From positions 1-39,782 of the forward strand of contig JBLNCI010000037.1 in NCBI GenBank assembly GCA_050260515.1: a stretch of DNA of 39,782 bases. The letters are read 5' to 3'. Position numbers and translations under genes: made by a program. The notes below the pieces were generated by a model. The model was given only the letters and a program-made list of their open reading frames with translations, was not told the origin of the DNA and made no database searches. The DNA is from DATJIG01 sp050260515. GTDB taxonomy: Bacteria > Pseudomonadota > Alphaproteobacteria > SMXQ01. Below are positions 1 through 14,900 of this stretch, piece after piece. Numbering within the stretch: the first letter of the stretch is position 1; every line of letters begins with the position of its first letter.

Positions 1-2328
1 GCGCCTACCGCCTTGAGGGGCGCGCCGCGGGTGCTGAAGGTGGATGGGCGGCGGCGGCGCCTCTGGGCGCCCCACGCCGACATCGTCGCGCTGATGCGCG
101 AGACGCCGGAGCGCAACAACGGCTGCGCCCTGCTGCTGATCAACCCGAAGCCCGACCGCGCCCATACGGTCGATCCGGGCCCGCTGCTCGCCGAGACCGG
201 TGGGCAGTTCGCCCGCTTCGAGGACATCACGCCGCACACCACCCCGAGGCGACTCGAGCCCGGCATCCCGATCACGCTGGACGCGCTGGAGATGCGCGTG
301 TTCCGCGGCGAGGCGACGGCCGAGTCGGTCGGGCCCCGGAGCGGCGCGCGCAAGGCGATCGCGAAGCGCCCGCAGCCCGACCCCAAGGGGCGCGTCGCGA
401 TCGAGAACGTATGGCCCGAAATCGACGACGGGCAGCATCCGGCCAAGCGGATCGTCGGCGATACCGTCGATGTGTGGGCCGATGTCTTCAGCGACGGCCA
501 TGAGGTCATCGCGGCGGCGATCCGCTACCGCCGCGAGGGCGACGCCGCCTGGCACGAGGTGCCGATGACGCACTTCGACAACGACCGCTGGCTCGGCCGC
601 TTTCCCGTGCACTGCATCGGGCGCTATCGCTACACCATCGACGGTTGGCGCGATCCGTTCGCGACCTGGCGCCGCGACGTGTTCAAGAAGCGCCATGCCG
701 GCCTGGCAATCTCGCTCGAGTTGGCGGAAGGGCGCACGCTGATCGACGAATCCGCCGCGAAGAGCGGCGACAAGGCACTCGCGCAGCTCGCGAAACGCCT
801 CGCGCTCGTCGCCGGCGATGAGGGCGCCCTCGCCGAGACGATCCTCGCCGACGACGTGTTCGACATGATGAGCCGCTGCGGGATCCGCGAGAACCTGTCT
901 ACGTACGGCCGCGAGCTCGAGGTCATCGTCGATCGGACCGCCGCGCGCTATGGCGCCTGGTACGAGCTGTTCCCGCGGTCGATGAGCGGCGACCCGCGAC
1001 GCCACGGCACGTTCGACGATGTCATCGCCCGACTGCCCTACGTGCGCGACCTCGGGTTCGACGTGCTCTACATGCCGCCGATCCACCCGATCGGCCGCAC
1101 CAATCGCAAGGGCCGCAACAACAGCCTCACCGCGCAGCCCGACGATCCCGGGAGCCCGTACGCGATCGGGTCGTCCGAAGGCGGTCACACCGCGATCCAT
1201 CCGGAGCTCGGGGACATCGACTCATTCCGTCGGCTCGTGGCCGCGGCGCGGCGCGAGGGGCTCGAGATCGCCCTCGACTTCGCCATCCAGGTCTCCCCCG
1301 ATCATCCGTGGATCCGCGAGCATCCGGAGTGGTTCGACTGGCGGCCGGACGGCACGATCAAGTTCGCGGAGAATCCGCCGAAGAAGTACGAGGACATCGT
1401 CAACGTCCACTTCTACGGGGAATCGTATCCCAGCCTGTGGTACGCGCTCCGCGACGTCGTACTGTTCTGGGTGAACAACGGCGTGAAGATCTTCCGCGTC
1501 GACAATCCTCACACCAAGCCGCTCCCCTTCTGGGAATGGATGATTCGCGACATCCAGGACGAGCATCCGGACGTGATCTTCCTCGCCGAGGCGTTCACCC
1601 GGCCGAAGATGATGCGGCGGCTGGCGAAGATCGGCTTCACCCAGTCGTACACGTACTTCACGTGGCGCCACACGAAGCACGAGTTCACCGAGTATCTGAC
1701 GGAGCTGACGCAGACCGCCGCGAAGGAATACTTCCGTCCCAACTTCTTCGTGAACACGCCGGACATCAACCCGCCGTTCCTGCAGACCGGCGGCCGCCCA
1801 GCGTTCCAGCTCCGCGCCGCGCTCGCGGCCACGCTGTCGAGCGTGTGGGGCATGTACTCGGGATTCGAGCTGTGCGAGGCGACGCCGATCCCCGGCCGCG
1901 AGGAGTACCTCCACTCCGAGAAGTACGAGATCAAGGCGTGGGACTGGGACCGGCCCGGCAACATCCGCGATTACATCGCGCGACTGAACAAGATCCGCCG
2001 CCACAATCCCGCCCTGCACGATTTCGCCAATCTGCGCTTCTACCCGGCCCACGACGACCGCGTGCTGTTCTACGGCAAGGCCACGCCCAGCCGCGACAAC
2101 ATCGTATGGACCGCCGTCAACCTCGATCCCTACGCGGTCCGCGAAGCCGACCTCGAGCTGCCGTTTCACGAGCTGCGGATCGACCACCACGCATCGATCG
2201 AGGCCGAGGATCTCTTCACCGGGGGCCGGTTCCGCTGGCACGGCAACCGGCAGCGCGTGCGGCTCGATCCGCACCACAATCCGTGCGCGATCTGGCGCGT
2301 GACGCCGCCCCACCTCGTGGGAGCGTGA
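1..2328 (+). CDS. glgE: GlgE, alpha-1,4-glucan:maltose-1-phosphate maltosyltransferase, 5'-truncated, with fused N-terminal domain
   Basis: The enzyme transfers maltose from maltose-1-phosphate to the non-reducing end of an alpha-1,4-glucan in the cytosol. The reading frame is open to the left edge, so the start lies outside the window; the TTG at 13 is only the first possible start. The GlgE part begins around base 400 (IENVWPEID). GH13 catalytic motifs are intact: nucleophile Asp in RVDNPHTKP (codon 1501), acid/base Glu in FLAEAFTRP (codon 1588), and Asp in NTPDINPPF (codon 1762). The roughly 130 residues upstream of the GlgE part resemble the C-terminal beta domain of another GH13 enzyme (ALLLINPKP), implying a two-domain fusion. 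TreS-maltokinase follows after 7 bases. Function is confident from the motifs; the nature of the N-terminal domain is inference. Confidence 0.93.
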   Translation, partial: APTALRGAPRVLKVDGRRRRLWAPHADIVALMRETPERNNGCALLLINPKPDRAHTVDPGPLLAETGGQFARFEDITPHTTPRRLEPGIPITLDALEMRVFRGEATAESVGPRSGARKAIAKRPQPDPKGRVAIENVWPEIDDGQHPAKRIVGDTVDVWADVFSDGHEVIAAAIRYRREGDAAWHEVPMTHFDNDRWLGRFPVHCIGRYRYTIDGWRDPFATWRRDVFKKRHAGLAISLELAEGRTLIDESAAKSGDKALAQLAKRLALVAGDEGALAETILADDVFDMMSRCGIRENLSTYGRELEVIVDRTAARYGAWYELFPRSMSGDPRRHGTFDDVIARLPYVRDLGFDVLYMPPIHPIGRTNRKGRNNSLTAQPDDPGSPYAIGSSEGGHTAIHPELGDIDSFRRLVAAARREGLEIALDFAIQVSPDHPWIREHPEWFDWRPDGTIKFAENPPKKYEDIVNVHFYGESYPSLWYALRDVVLFWVNNGVKIFRVDNPHTKPLPFWEWMIRDIQDEHPDVIFLAEAFTRPKMMRRLAKIGFTQSYTYFTWRHTKHEFTEYLTELTQTAAKEYFRPNFFVNTPDINPPFLQTGGRPAFQLRAALAATLSSVWGMYSGFELCEATPIPGREEYLHSEKYEIKAWDWDRPGNIRDYIARLNKIRRHNPALHDFANLRFYPAHDDRVLFYGKATPSRDNIVWTAVNLDPYAVREADLELPFHELRIDHHASIEAEDLFTGGRFRWHGNRQRVRLDPHHNPCAIWRVTPPHLVGA

Positions 2329-2335
2329 GTGCGCC

Positions 2336-7950
<5,615 letters not shown>

Positions 7951-7957
7951 CCTCGAT

Positions 7958-10081
7958 ATGACACGCTCTCGGCTCCGGATTTGGCCGGGGCTTCCTCACC
8001 CCCTCGGCGCCACGTGGGACGGCAAGGGCGTCAACTTCGCTCTGTTCTCGGCCAATGCCGAGCGCGTCGAGCTGTGCCTGTTCGACGACAGCGGCAGCCG
8101 CGAGGTGGCGCGCATCGTGCTGCCCGAGTACACCGACGAGGTCTGGCACGGCTACAGTCCGGACCTCCGTCCCGGCCAGCTCTACGGCTACCGCGTCTAC
8201 GGTCCGTATGAACCGCACCGCGGCCATCGCTTCAACGCGAACAAGCTTCTGCTCGACCCGTACGCGCTCGCGTGGAGCGGTCCCCTGCGCTGGACCGATG
8301 CGCACTGCGCCTATCGCATCGGCGCCCATCGCGAGGACCTGACGTTCGACCGACGCGACAACGCGCGGGCGATGCCGAAGTGCCGCGTGGTCGATCCCGC
8401 CGCGACGTGGGGCGACGAGCGCTCGCCGGGGCGGCCGTGGTCCGAAACGATCATCTATGAGGCCCACCTCAAGGGATTCACACGTCGGCATTCGGAGATT
8501 CCCGAGCCCATTCGCGGGACGGCCGCGGCAATGGCGACGCCTCCGGCCATCGACTACCTCAAATCGCTGGGAATCACGGCGATCGAGCTTCTGCCGGTGC
8601 ACGCGTCGATCTCCGGGCGTCACCTCGTCAGCAAGAACCTGACCAACTACTGGGGCTACGACACGGTCGGTTTCTTCGCGCCGAATCCGTCGTATCTCGC
8701 CACCGGACGCCTCTCCGAGTTCCGGACCATGGTGGCGCGGCTGCACGAGGCCGGGATCGAGGTAATACTCGACGTCGTCTACAACCACACCGGCGAGGGC
8801 AACCACCTCGGCCCGACGCTGTGCTTCAAGGGCATCGACAATGCCTCGTACTACCGCCTCAATCCGGCGGACCCGCGCTTCTACGACGACGTGACCGGAA
8901 CGGGCAACTCGCTCAACCTGACGCACCCGCGTGTGCTCCAGATGGTGATGGACAGCCTGCGGTACTGGGTGACCGAGATGCACGTCGACGGCTTCCGGTT
9001 CGATCTCTCCGTCACGCTCGGCCGCGAGCGCGACCACTTCGATCCCGGTAGCGGCTTCTTCGATGCGGTTCGGCAGGATCCTGTCCTTGCCGGGGTGAAG
9101 CTCATCGCCGAACCGTGGGACGTCGGCCCCAACGGCTACCAGCTCGGCAACCACGGTCCGCGATGGGCGGAGTGGAACGACCGCTACCGCGACACCGTGC
9201 GTCGGTTCTGGCGCGGCGACCACGGGGTGCTGCCGGAGCTTGCCGCGCGGCTCGCGGGATCGGCCGACATCTTCGACCGCCAGGGTCGCAGGCCGTGGGC
9301 GAGCGTCAATTACGTCACGGTCCACGACGGGTTCACCCTGCGCGACGTCGTGTCCTACGAATCGAAGCACAATGAGGCCAACGGCGAGGACAACCGCGAC
9401 GGCCACAACGAGAACATCAGCCTCAACCATGGCGTCGAGGGGCCGACCGACGATCCGGAGATCGTCGCCGCTCGCACGCGGCACCGCCGGAACCTTCTCG
9501 CCACGCTGCTCATTTCCCAGGGCACGCCGATGCTGCTCGCCGGCGATGAATTCGGCCATACCCAGCACGGCAACAACAACGCCTATTGCCAGGACAACGA
9601 GACGACGTGGCTCGATTGGAGCGCCATCGACGGCGACGACGCGGCACTCGTCGACTTCGTCCGTCGCTTTGTCCGGCTGCGCCTCGATCATCCGGTGCTG
9701 CGCTGGCCCCGGTTCCTCCACGGCAATCACACTTCCGGCGGCGTGAAGGACATCACCTGGCTCGCCCCGGACGGCTCGGAGATGACGACGGAGCAATGGC
9801 AGAACCCGGCGGCGCGCTGCCTCGGCCTGATGCTGAACGGCGAAGCCGGAACCTATCGGTTTCGCGACGGGACGCCGGCCCCCGGCGAACTCCTGCTCCT
9901 TCTGTTCAATGGCCAGGACGCCGCGGTCGACTTCCGGCTACCGCGCGTTCCGCACGGCAACGTCTGGCGACGTTTGCTCGACACCTCGGACGATTCGCCT
10001 GTCGAGATAACACGCGCATTCAACGACGTCGCCCCGCTGCCCGCGGATACGGTCTCGGTCTGGCGCGCCAGCGAGGATTAA
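7958..10081 (+). CDS. glgX: Glycogen debranching enzyme GlgX (copy 1)
   Basis: GlgX hydrolyses alpha-1,6 branches, releasing short maltooligosaccharides that TreY/TreZ or MalQ can use. The 707-residue protein has an N-terminal CBM48 domain (about 10-110, with GVNFALFSANA), a GH13 barrel and a C-terminal beta domain. Catalytic residues are Asp349 (FRFDLSVTL), Glu385 (IAEPWDVGP) and Asp457 (TVHDGFTL). It begins 7 bases after glgB without an obvious Shine-Dalgarno sequence, so translation is probably coupled. A second GlgX is encoded at 24128-26347; the two share long identical motifs such as CFKGIDNASYYRL but differ in the C-terminal tail. Confidence 0.94.
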   Translation: MTRSRLRIWPGLPHPLGATWDGKGVNFALFSANAERVELCLFDDSGSREVARIVLPEYTDEVWHGYSPDLRPGQLYGYRVYGPYEPHRGHRFNANKLLLDPYALAWSGPLRWTDAHCAYRIGAHREDLTFDRRDNARAMPKCRVVDPAATWGDERSPGRPWSETIIYEAHLKGFTRRHSEIPEPIRGTAAAMATPPAIDYLKSLGITAIELLPVHASISGRHLVSKNLTNYWGYDTVGFFAPNPSYLATGRLSEFRTMVARLHEAGIEVILDVVYNHTGEGNHLGPTLCFKGIDNASYYRLNPADPRFYDDVTGTGNSLNLTHPRVLQMVMDSLRYWVTEMHVDGFRFDLSVTLGRERDHFDPGSGFFDAVRQDPVLAGVKLIAEPWDVGPNGYQLGNHGPRWAEWNDRYRDTVRRFWRGDHGVLPELAARLAGSADIFDRQGRRPWASVNYVTVHDGFTLRDVVSYESKHNEANGEDNRDGHNENISLNHGVEGPTDDPEIVAARTRHRRNLLATLLISQGTPMLLAGDEFGHTQHGNNNAYCQDNETTWLDWSAIDGDDAALVDFVRRFVRLRLDHPVLRWPRFLHGNHTSGGVKDITWLAPDGSEMTTEQWQNPAARCLGLMLNGEAGTYRFRDGTPAPGELLLLLFNGQDAAVDFRLPRVPHGNVWRRLLDTSDDSPVEITRAFNDVAPLPADTVSVWRASED

Positions 10082-10094
10082 GGCTACTGCCGCA

Positions 10095-11951
10095 GTGACT
10101 TCGCGCTTCATTCACTCCATGCCGTTCGGAGCCGAGCTCGTCGGTCCGAACACCGTCCGGTTCCGGATCTGGGCGCCGAGCCAATCCGCGATGACTCTCG
10201 TCGTGGGCGACGGCGCGCGAGACCAGCGCGCGATGGAAGCCGTCGGCGACGGCTGGTTCGAGCTCACCCTGTCGGAAGGAGTCGGCGCCGGAACCCTCTA
10301 CCGCTACCGTCTGGGCAACGGCACCGAAGTCCCGGATCCCGCCTCCCGCTTCCAGCCTCGCGACGTCCACGGTCCGAGCCAGATCGTCGACCCGGCGGCG
10401 TTCGCGTGGCGGAACGGCGCCTGGAGCGGCCGCCGATGGGAGGATACGGTCCTCTACGAGCTGCACGTCGGCTGCTTCTCCGACGAAGGGACATTCGACG
10501 GCGTGCGGCGCCGACTCGACCACTTCGCGCGGCTCGGCGTCAGCGCGATCGAGCTCATGCCCCTCGCCGACTTCGAAGGCGCCCGCAACTGGGGGTACGA
10601 CGGCGTTCTTCCATTCGCCCCGGATGCCTCGTACGGCCCCCCCGACACCCTGAAGCGGCTCATCGACGAGGCGCACGAGCGCGAGCTGATGGTGTTCCTC
10701 GACGTCGTCTACAACCATTTTGGCCCGACAGGGAATTACCTCTCGCAATACGCGGCCCAATTCTTCACCGAGCGCCATCACACGCCGTGGGGCGCGGCGA
10801 TCAACTTCGACGATGTGGGCAGCCGGAGCGTCCGCGATCTCTTCGTCCACAATGCCCTCTACTGGATCAACGAGTATCGCTTCGACGGACTGCGGTTCGA
10901 CGCTGTTCACGCGATCCTCGACGACGGCAATCGGCACATCCTCGACGAGATCGCGACCGAGGTCCGGTCGCGCGTCGACAGCGGACGTCACGTCCACCTC
11001 GTCCTCGAGAACGACGACAACGTCGCGCGATTCCTGGATCGCACGAGCGGCGGTCGGCCGCGATTCTACGACGCGCAGTGGAACGACGACTTCCATCATT
11101 GCGCTCATGTCATCGCCACCGGCGAGCAGGAAGGCTACTACGCCGATTACGCGACGAACCCCGTCGCGTCCTTCGGGCGCGTGCTGACGGAAGGCTTCGC
11201 CTACCAGGGTGAGCCGTCGCATCATCGCGGCGGCCGACCGCGCGGAGAGCCGAGCGCCCACCTGCCGCCCACCGCGTTCGTGTCGTTCCTCCAGAATCAC
11301 GACCAGATCGGCAACCGCGCGTTCGGCGAGCGGCTGACCACGCTTGCCGAACCGCCGTGCGTCCGCGCATTGCAGGCGATCCACATGCTCGCTCCGGAGA
11401 TCCCGCTCCTGTTCATGGGCGAGGAATGGGCGAGCCGGCGCCCCTTCCTGTTCTTCTGCGACTTCGCCGACGAGCTCGCCGATGCGGTGCGCGACGGTCG
11501 CCGGCGCGAATTCGAGCGTTTTCCCGCGTTTCGCGATCCCGCGGCGCGCGACCGCATCCCGGATCCGAACGCGGCATCGACGTTCGAGGAGTCGCGGCTT
11601 GATTGGGCCCGTCTCGACTCGGACGAGGGTCGCGCCGACGTGGACTTCATGCGCAGCCTCATCGACGTACGGGCGCGCCGGATCGCTCCCCTGCTGAACG
11701 GCGCGGCGAGACCCGGCACGCGCCACGCCGTGCTGCCGGGAGGTGCGCTGGCGGTCGAGTGGCCGCTCGCCGGGCGCGGCACCCTGCATCTCGTCGCGAA
11801 CCTCGCCTCGGCCGAGGCCCACGTCGACTGGCGCCTTCCCGGCGAGCCGATCTTCGCGATCCCTGCCGGCATCGGTGAAGGCGATCGCGTGCGGACGATG
11901 CCGCCCTGGTCGGTGCTGTTCGCGATCTCGGACGGCGGTGGGCCGCGATGA
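10095..11951 (+). CDS. treZ: Malto-oligosyltrehalose trehalohydrolase TreZ
   Basis: TreZ releases trehalose from maltooligosyl-trehalose made by TreY. The 618-residue product starts with a CBM48-like domain (about 10-105, FRIWAPSQ) followed by a GH13 barrel. Catalytic residues are Asp269 (LRFDAVHAI), Glu305 (LVLENDDN) and Asp403 (LQNHDQIGNR). A GTG start at 10095 lies 13 bases after glgX; the alternative ATG at 10119 would give MPFGAELVG, and neither has a strong ribosome site, so the exact start is uncertain. The end overlaps the MalQ-TreY start (ATGA), placing both trehalose-forming enzymes in one translational unit. Confidence 0.93.
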   Translation: MTSRFIHSMPFGAELVGPNTVRFRIWAPSQSAMTLVVGDGARDQRAMEAVGDGWFELTLSEGVGAGTLYRYRLGNGTEVPDPASRFQPRDVHGPSQIVDPAAFAWRNGAWSGRRWEDTVLYELHVGCFSDEGTFDGVRRRLDHFARLGVSAIELMPLADFEGARNWGYDGVLPFAPDASYGPPDTLKRLIDEAHERELMVFLDVVYNHFGPTGNYLSQYAAQFFTERHHTPWGAAINFDDVGSRSVRDLFVHNALYWINEYRFDGLRFDAVHAILDDGNRHILDEIATEVRSRVDSGRHVHLVLENDDNVARFLDRTSGGRPRFYDAQWNDDFHHCAHVIATGEQEGYYADYATNPVASFGRVLTEGFAYQGEPSHHRGGRPRGEPSAHLPPTAFVSFLQNHDQIGNRAFGERLTTLAEPPCVRALQAIHMLAPEIPLLFMGEEWASRRPFLFFCDFADELADAVRDGRRREFERFPAFRDPAARDRIPDPNAASTFEESRLDWARLDSDEGRADVDFMRSLIDVRARRIAPLLNGAARPGTRHAVLPGGALAVEWPLAGRGTLHLVANLASAEAHVDWRLPGEPIFAIPAGIGEGDRVRTMPPWSVLFAISDGGGPR

Positions 11952-14900
11952 CGTCCCCCGACCTCCTGCAGCGGCTCTGCGAACTCACCGGCATGGTGGT
12001 CCGGTACAAGGATGCGCTCGGACAGGATCGCGAGTCGCCCGACATCACCAAGCTCGCGCTGTTGCGGGCGCTGGGCTATCCCGCGGACAGCGATGACGTC
12101 GCGCGGGCGTCGATCGCCGCGCTCGAACGTCGACTGCACGCGACGCCGTTGCCGCCGGTCGTCGTCGCCATCGGCGACCAGGCCGACATCGAGCTGCCGA
12201 TCGTCGTCCCCGCTGGAGCGACCGGTCGCCTGACCTGGACCATCGACCGGGAGGACGGTCGCCGGGTGCGCGGCGGAGTCGATCTGGCGTCATTGCCGCT
12301 TCAGGAGACGTTGGTCTTCGCGGACGAACGCTACGACCGACGCGCGCTCCGGCTGACGGAGCCGCTGCCGCTCGGCTACCACGCGCTGTCGATCCGGATC
12401 GCCTCGCGGCCCCGGTCGGTGCGGGGCGCCACCACCGTCATCCGAGCGCCGCGGTGCTGCTTCCGGCCGGAGTCGCTCCACGACGATGGTCGTCGCTGGG
12501 GCATCGCGGTCCAGCTCTACAATATGCGGTCGGCGCGCAACTGGGGGATCGGCGACTTCACGGACCTCGCCAACGTGCTGCGCGGCGCCGCCCGTCTCGG
12601 CGCGGCCGCCGTCGGCGTCAATCCCCTGCACGCGCTGTTCCCGACCGTGCCGCAGCACGCCAGTCCGTACTCGCCGTGCAGCCGGCTGTTCCTCAGCGCC
12701 CGCTACCTCGATATCGAGGCGATGCCCGACTTCGCCGGAAGCGAGCCGGCGCGGCGTCTCGTGCACTCCCACGCCTTCCAGGAGCGGCTCAAAGCTCTTC
12801 GCAACACCGAGTACGTCGAGTACGAGGGCGTCGTCGCCTGCAAGGCGGAGGTGCTCGAGATCCTCTACCGCTCGTTCCGGGAGTGCTGTCTCCAGAACGC
12901 CGACAACGAGCGCGCGCGCGAATTCCGTGCGTTCCAGAAGCGGTGGGGCCGCGATCTCCGCAACTACGCGCTCTACCAGGTGCTCGCCGAGCGCGCCATG
13001 CGCGAGAACTGGGGTTTCGGCTGGCAGAGCTGGCCGAAGGAATTCCACGATCCCGACGGGGCCGCCGCGCAGGCGATCGCCCGAGAGCACGAGGAACGCG
13101 TCGAGTTTTACGAATACCTGCAGTGGCAGGCGGACATCCAGATCTGCGATGTCCGCCGCATCTCCGAGCGCCTTGGCATGAGCGTCGGCATCTACACCGA
13201 CCTCGCGGTCGGCGCCGACGGCGGCGGCTCCGACGTGTGGGACTGGCAGGACGTGGTGGCGACTGGCGCCCGTGCCGGCGCGCCGCCCGACATGTGGAAC
13301 ATGAAAGGCCAGGACTGGGGCCTGCCTCCGTTCCATCCGATCGCGCTCCGTGAGCAGGCCTATCGGCCGTTCGCCGAGCTGGTGCGCGCCAACATGCGGC
13401 GCGGCGGCGCCCTGCGCATCGACCACATCATCGGGCTGATGCGGCTCTACTGGATTCCCGCCGGGTCGCCGCCGACCGACGGCGCGTACGTGTCCTATCC
13501 CTACCGCGAGCTGTTCGCGGTGCTCGCGCTGGAGAGCCAGCGCGAACGCTGCATGGTGATCGGCGAGGACCTCGGCACCGTGCCCGAGGGCCTCAGCGAG
13601 GCGATGATGGACGTCGGCATCCTGTCCTATCGCATCTTCTACTTCGAGCAGGAGGACAGCGGCCGGATGCGGCCGCCGGAGACCTACCCGCGCGAGGCGC
13701 TCGTCGCCCTCAGCACCCACGACCTGCCGACGTTCCCGGGCTATTGGGAGGGCAAGGACATCGAGCTCAAGGATCGACTCGAGCTCTGGCCCTCTCCCGA
13801 ACACCGCCAACGCGAGACAGAGGCGCGTGAGCGCAGCCGCCGCGCCATGGGCGAGCTCCTCACCCAGCACGGGCTGGTCGAGAATCGCGCACCCGAGCAC
13901 CCACCGTCGCCCGCCGTCTACGAGGTGCTCGCCCGCACCCCTTCGCGGCTGATGATGGTGCAGCTCGAAGACATGCTCGGGCAGGTCGAGCAGGTCAACG
14001 TACCCGGTACCGTGCACGAGTACCCGAACTGGCGGCGCAAGCTGTCGGTGCCGGTCGAAGAGCTGTTCGAACGCGGCGACCTGCGCGCGCTGTCGGAGCG
14101 CATCAACGACTTGCGCGGAGATCTTCCGAAGATACGCAAGGCCGCCGAGCGTGCGCCCGCCGGAATCGTCCCGAGCGCGACCTACCGCCTGCAGCTCAAT
14201 GCGCAGTTCACGTTCGACGATGTGACGCGGATCGCGCCGTACCTCGACGCGCTCGGAGTGAGCCATGCTTATTGTTCGCCGTGGCTGAAGGCGCGCGCCG
14301 GCACCACGCACGGCTACGACATCACCGACCACAACGCTTTCAATCCCGAGCTCGGCGACGCCGACGGGTTCCGCACGATGACGGCGGCGCTGGCCGCGCG
14401 CGGCCTCGAGCAGATCCTCGATTTCGTGCCGAACCACATGGGGGTGGGCAAGGCCGACAATCCGTGGTGGCTCGACGTGCTCGAATGGGGACGACAGTCC
14501 CCCTACGCCGCGTACTTCGACATCGACTGGGCGCCCACCAACGTCCACCTCACGGACAAGGTGCTGCTGCCGTTCCTCGGCGACCAGTACGGCCGCGAGC
14601 TGGAGGGAGGACGTCTCATCCCGACCTTCGATCCGGCGATGGGCACCTTCGGACTCCGCTACTACGATAACCGTTTCCCGATCTCGCCTTACCACTACGG
14701 CGAGCTGATCCGGGGCGCGGTCGCGAATGCCGGTCACGACGGCGAGGAAGACCCCGCACGGCTGGAGGCGCTGGAAAAGGTGGCCGTCGCCTTCGAGGCG
14801 CTCGCCGACGACAAGCATCCGCGCCACCGCGCGCACACCTTGCAGGCTCGCCTGGCCGAGCTGGCGCTGGCCGATCCCGCGTCAGCCGACATCCTGTCGC

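Noticed and set aside
12290..14836. Long minus-strand open frame of 848 codons over MalQ-TreY
   Set aside because: Antisense shadow of the fusion gene; no motif or ribosome site.
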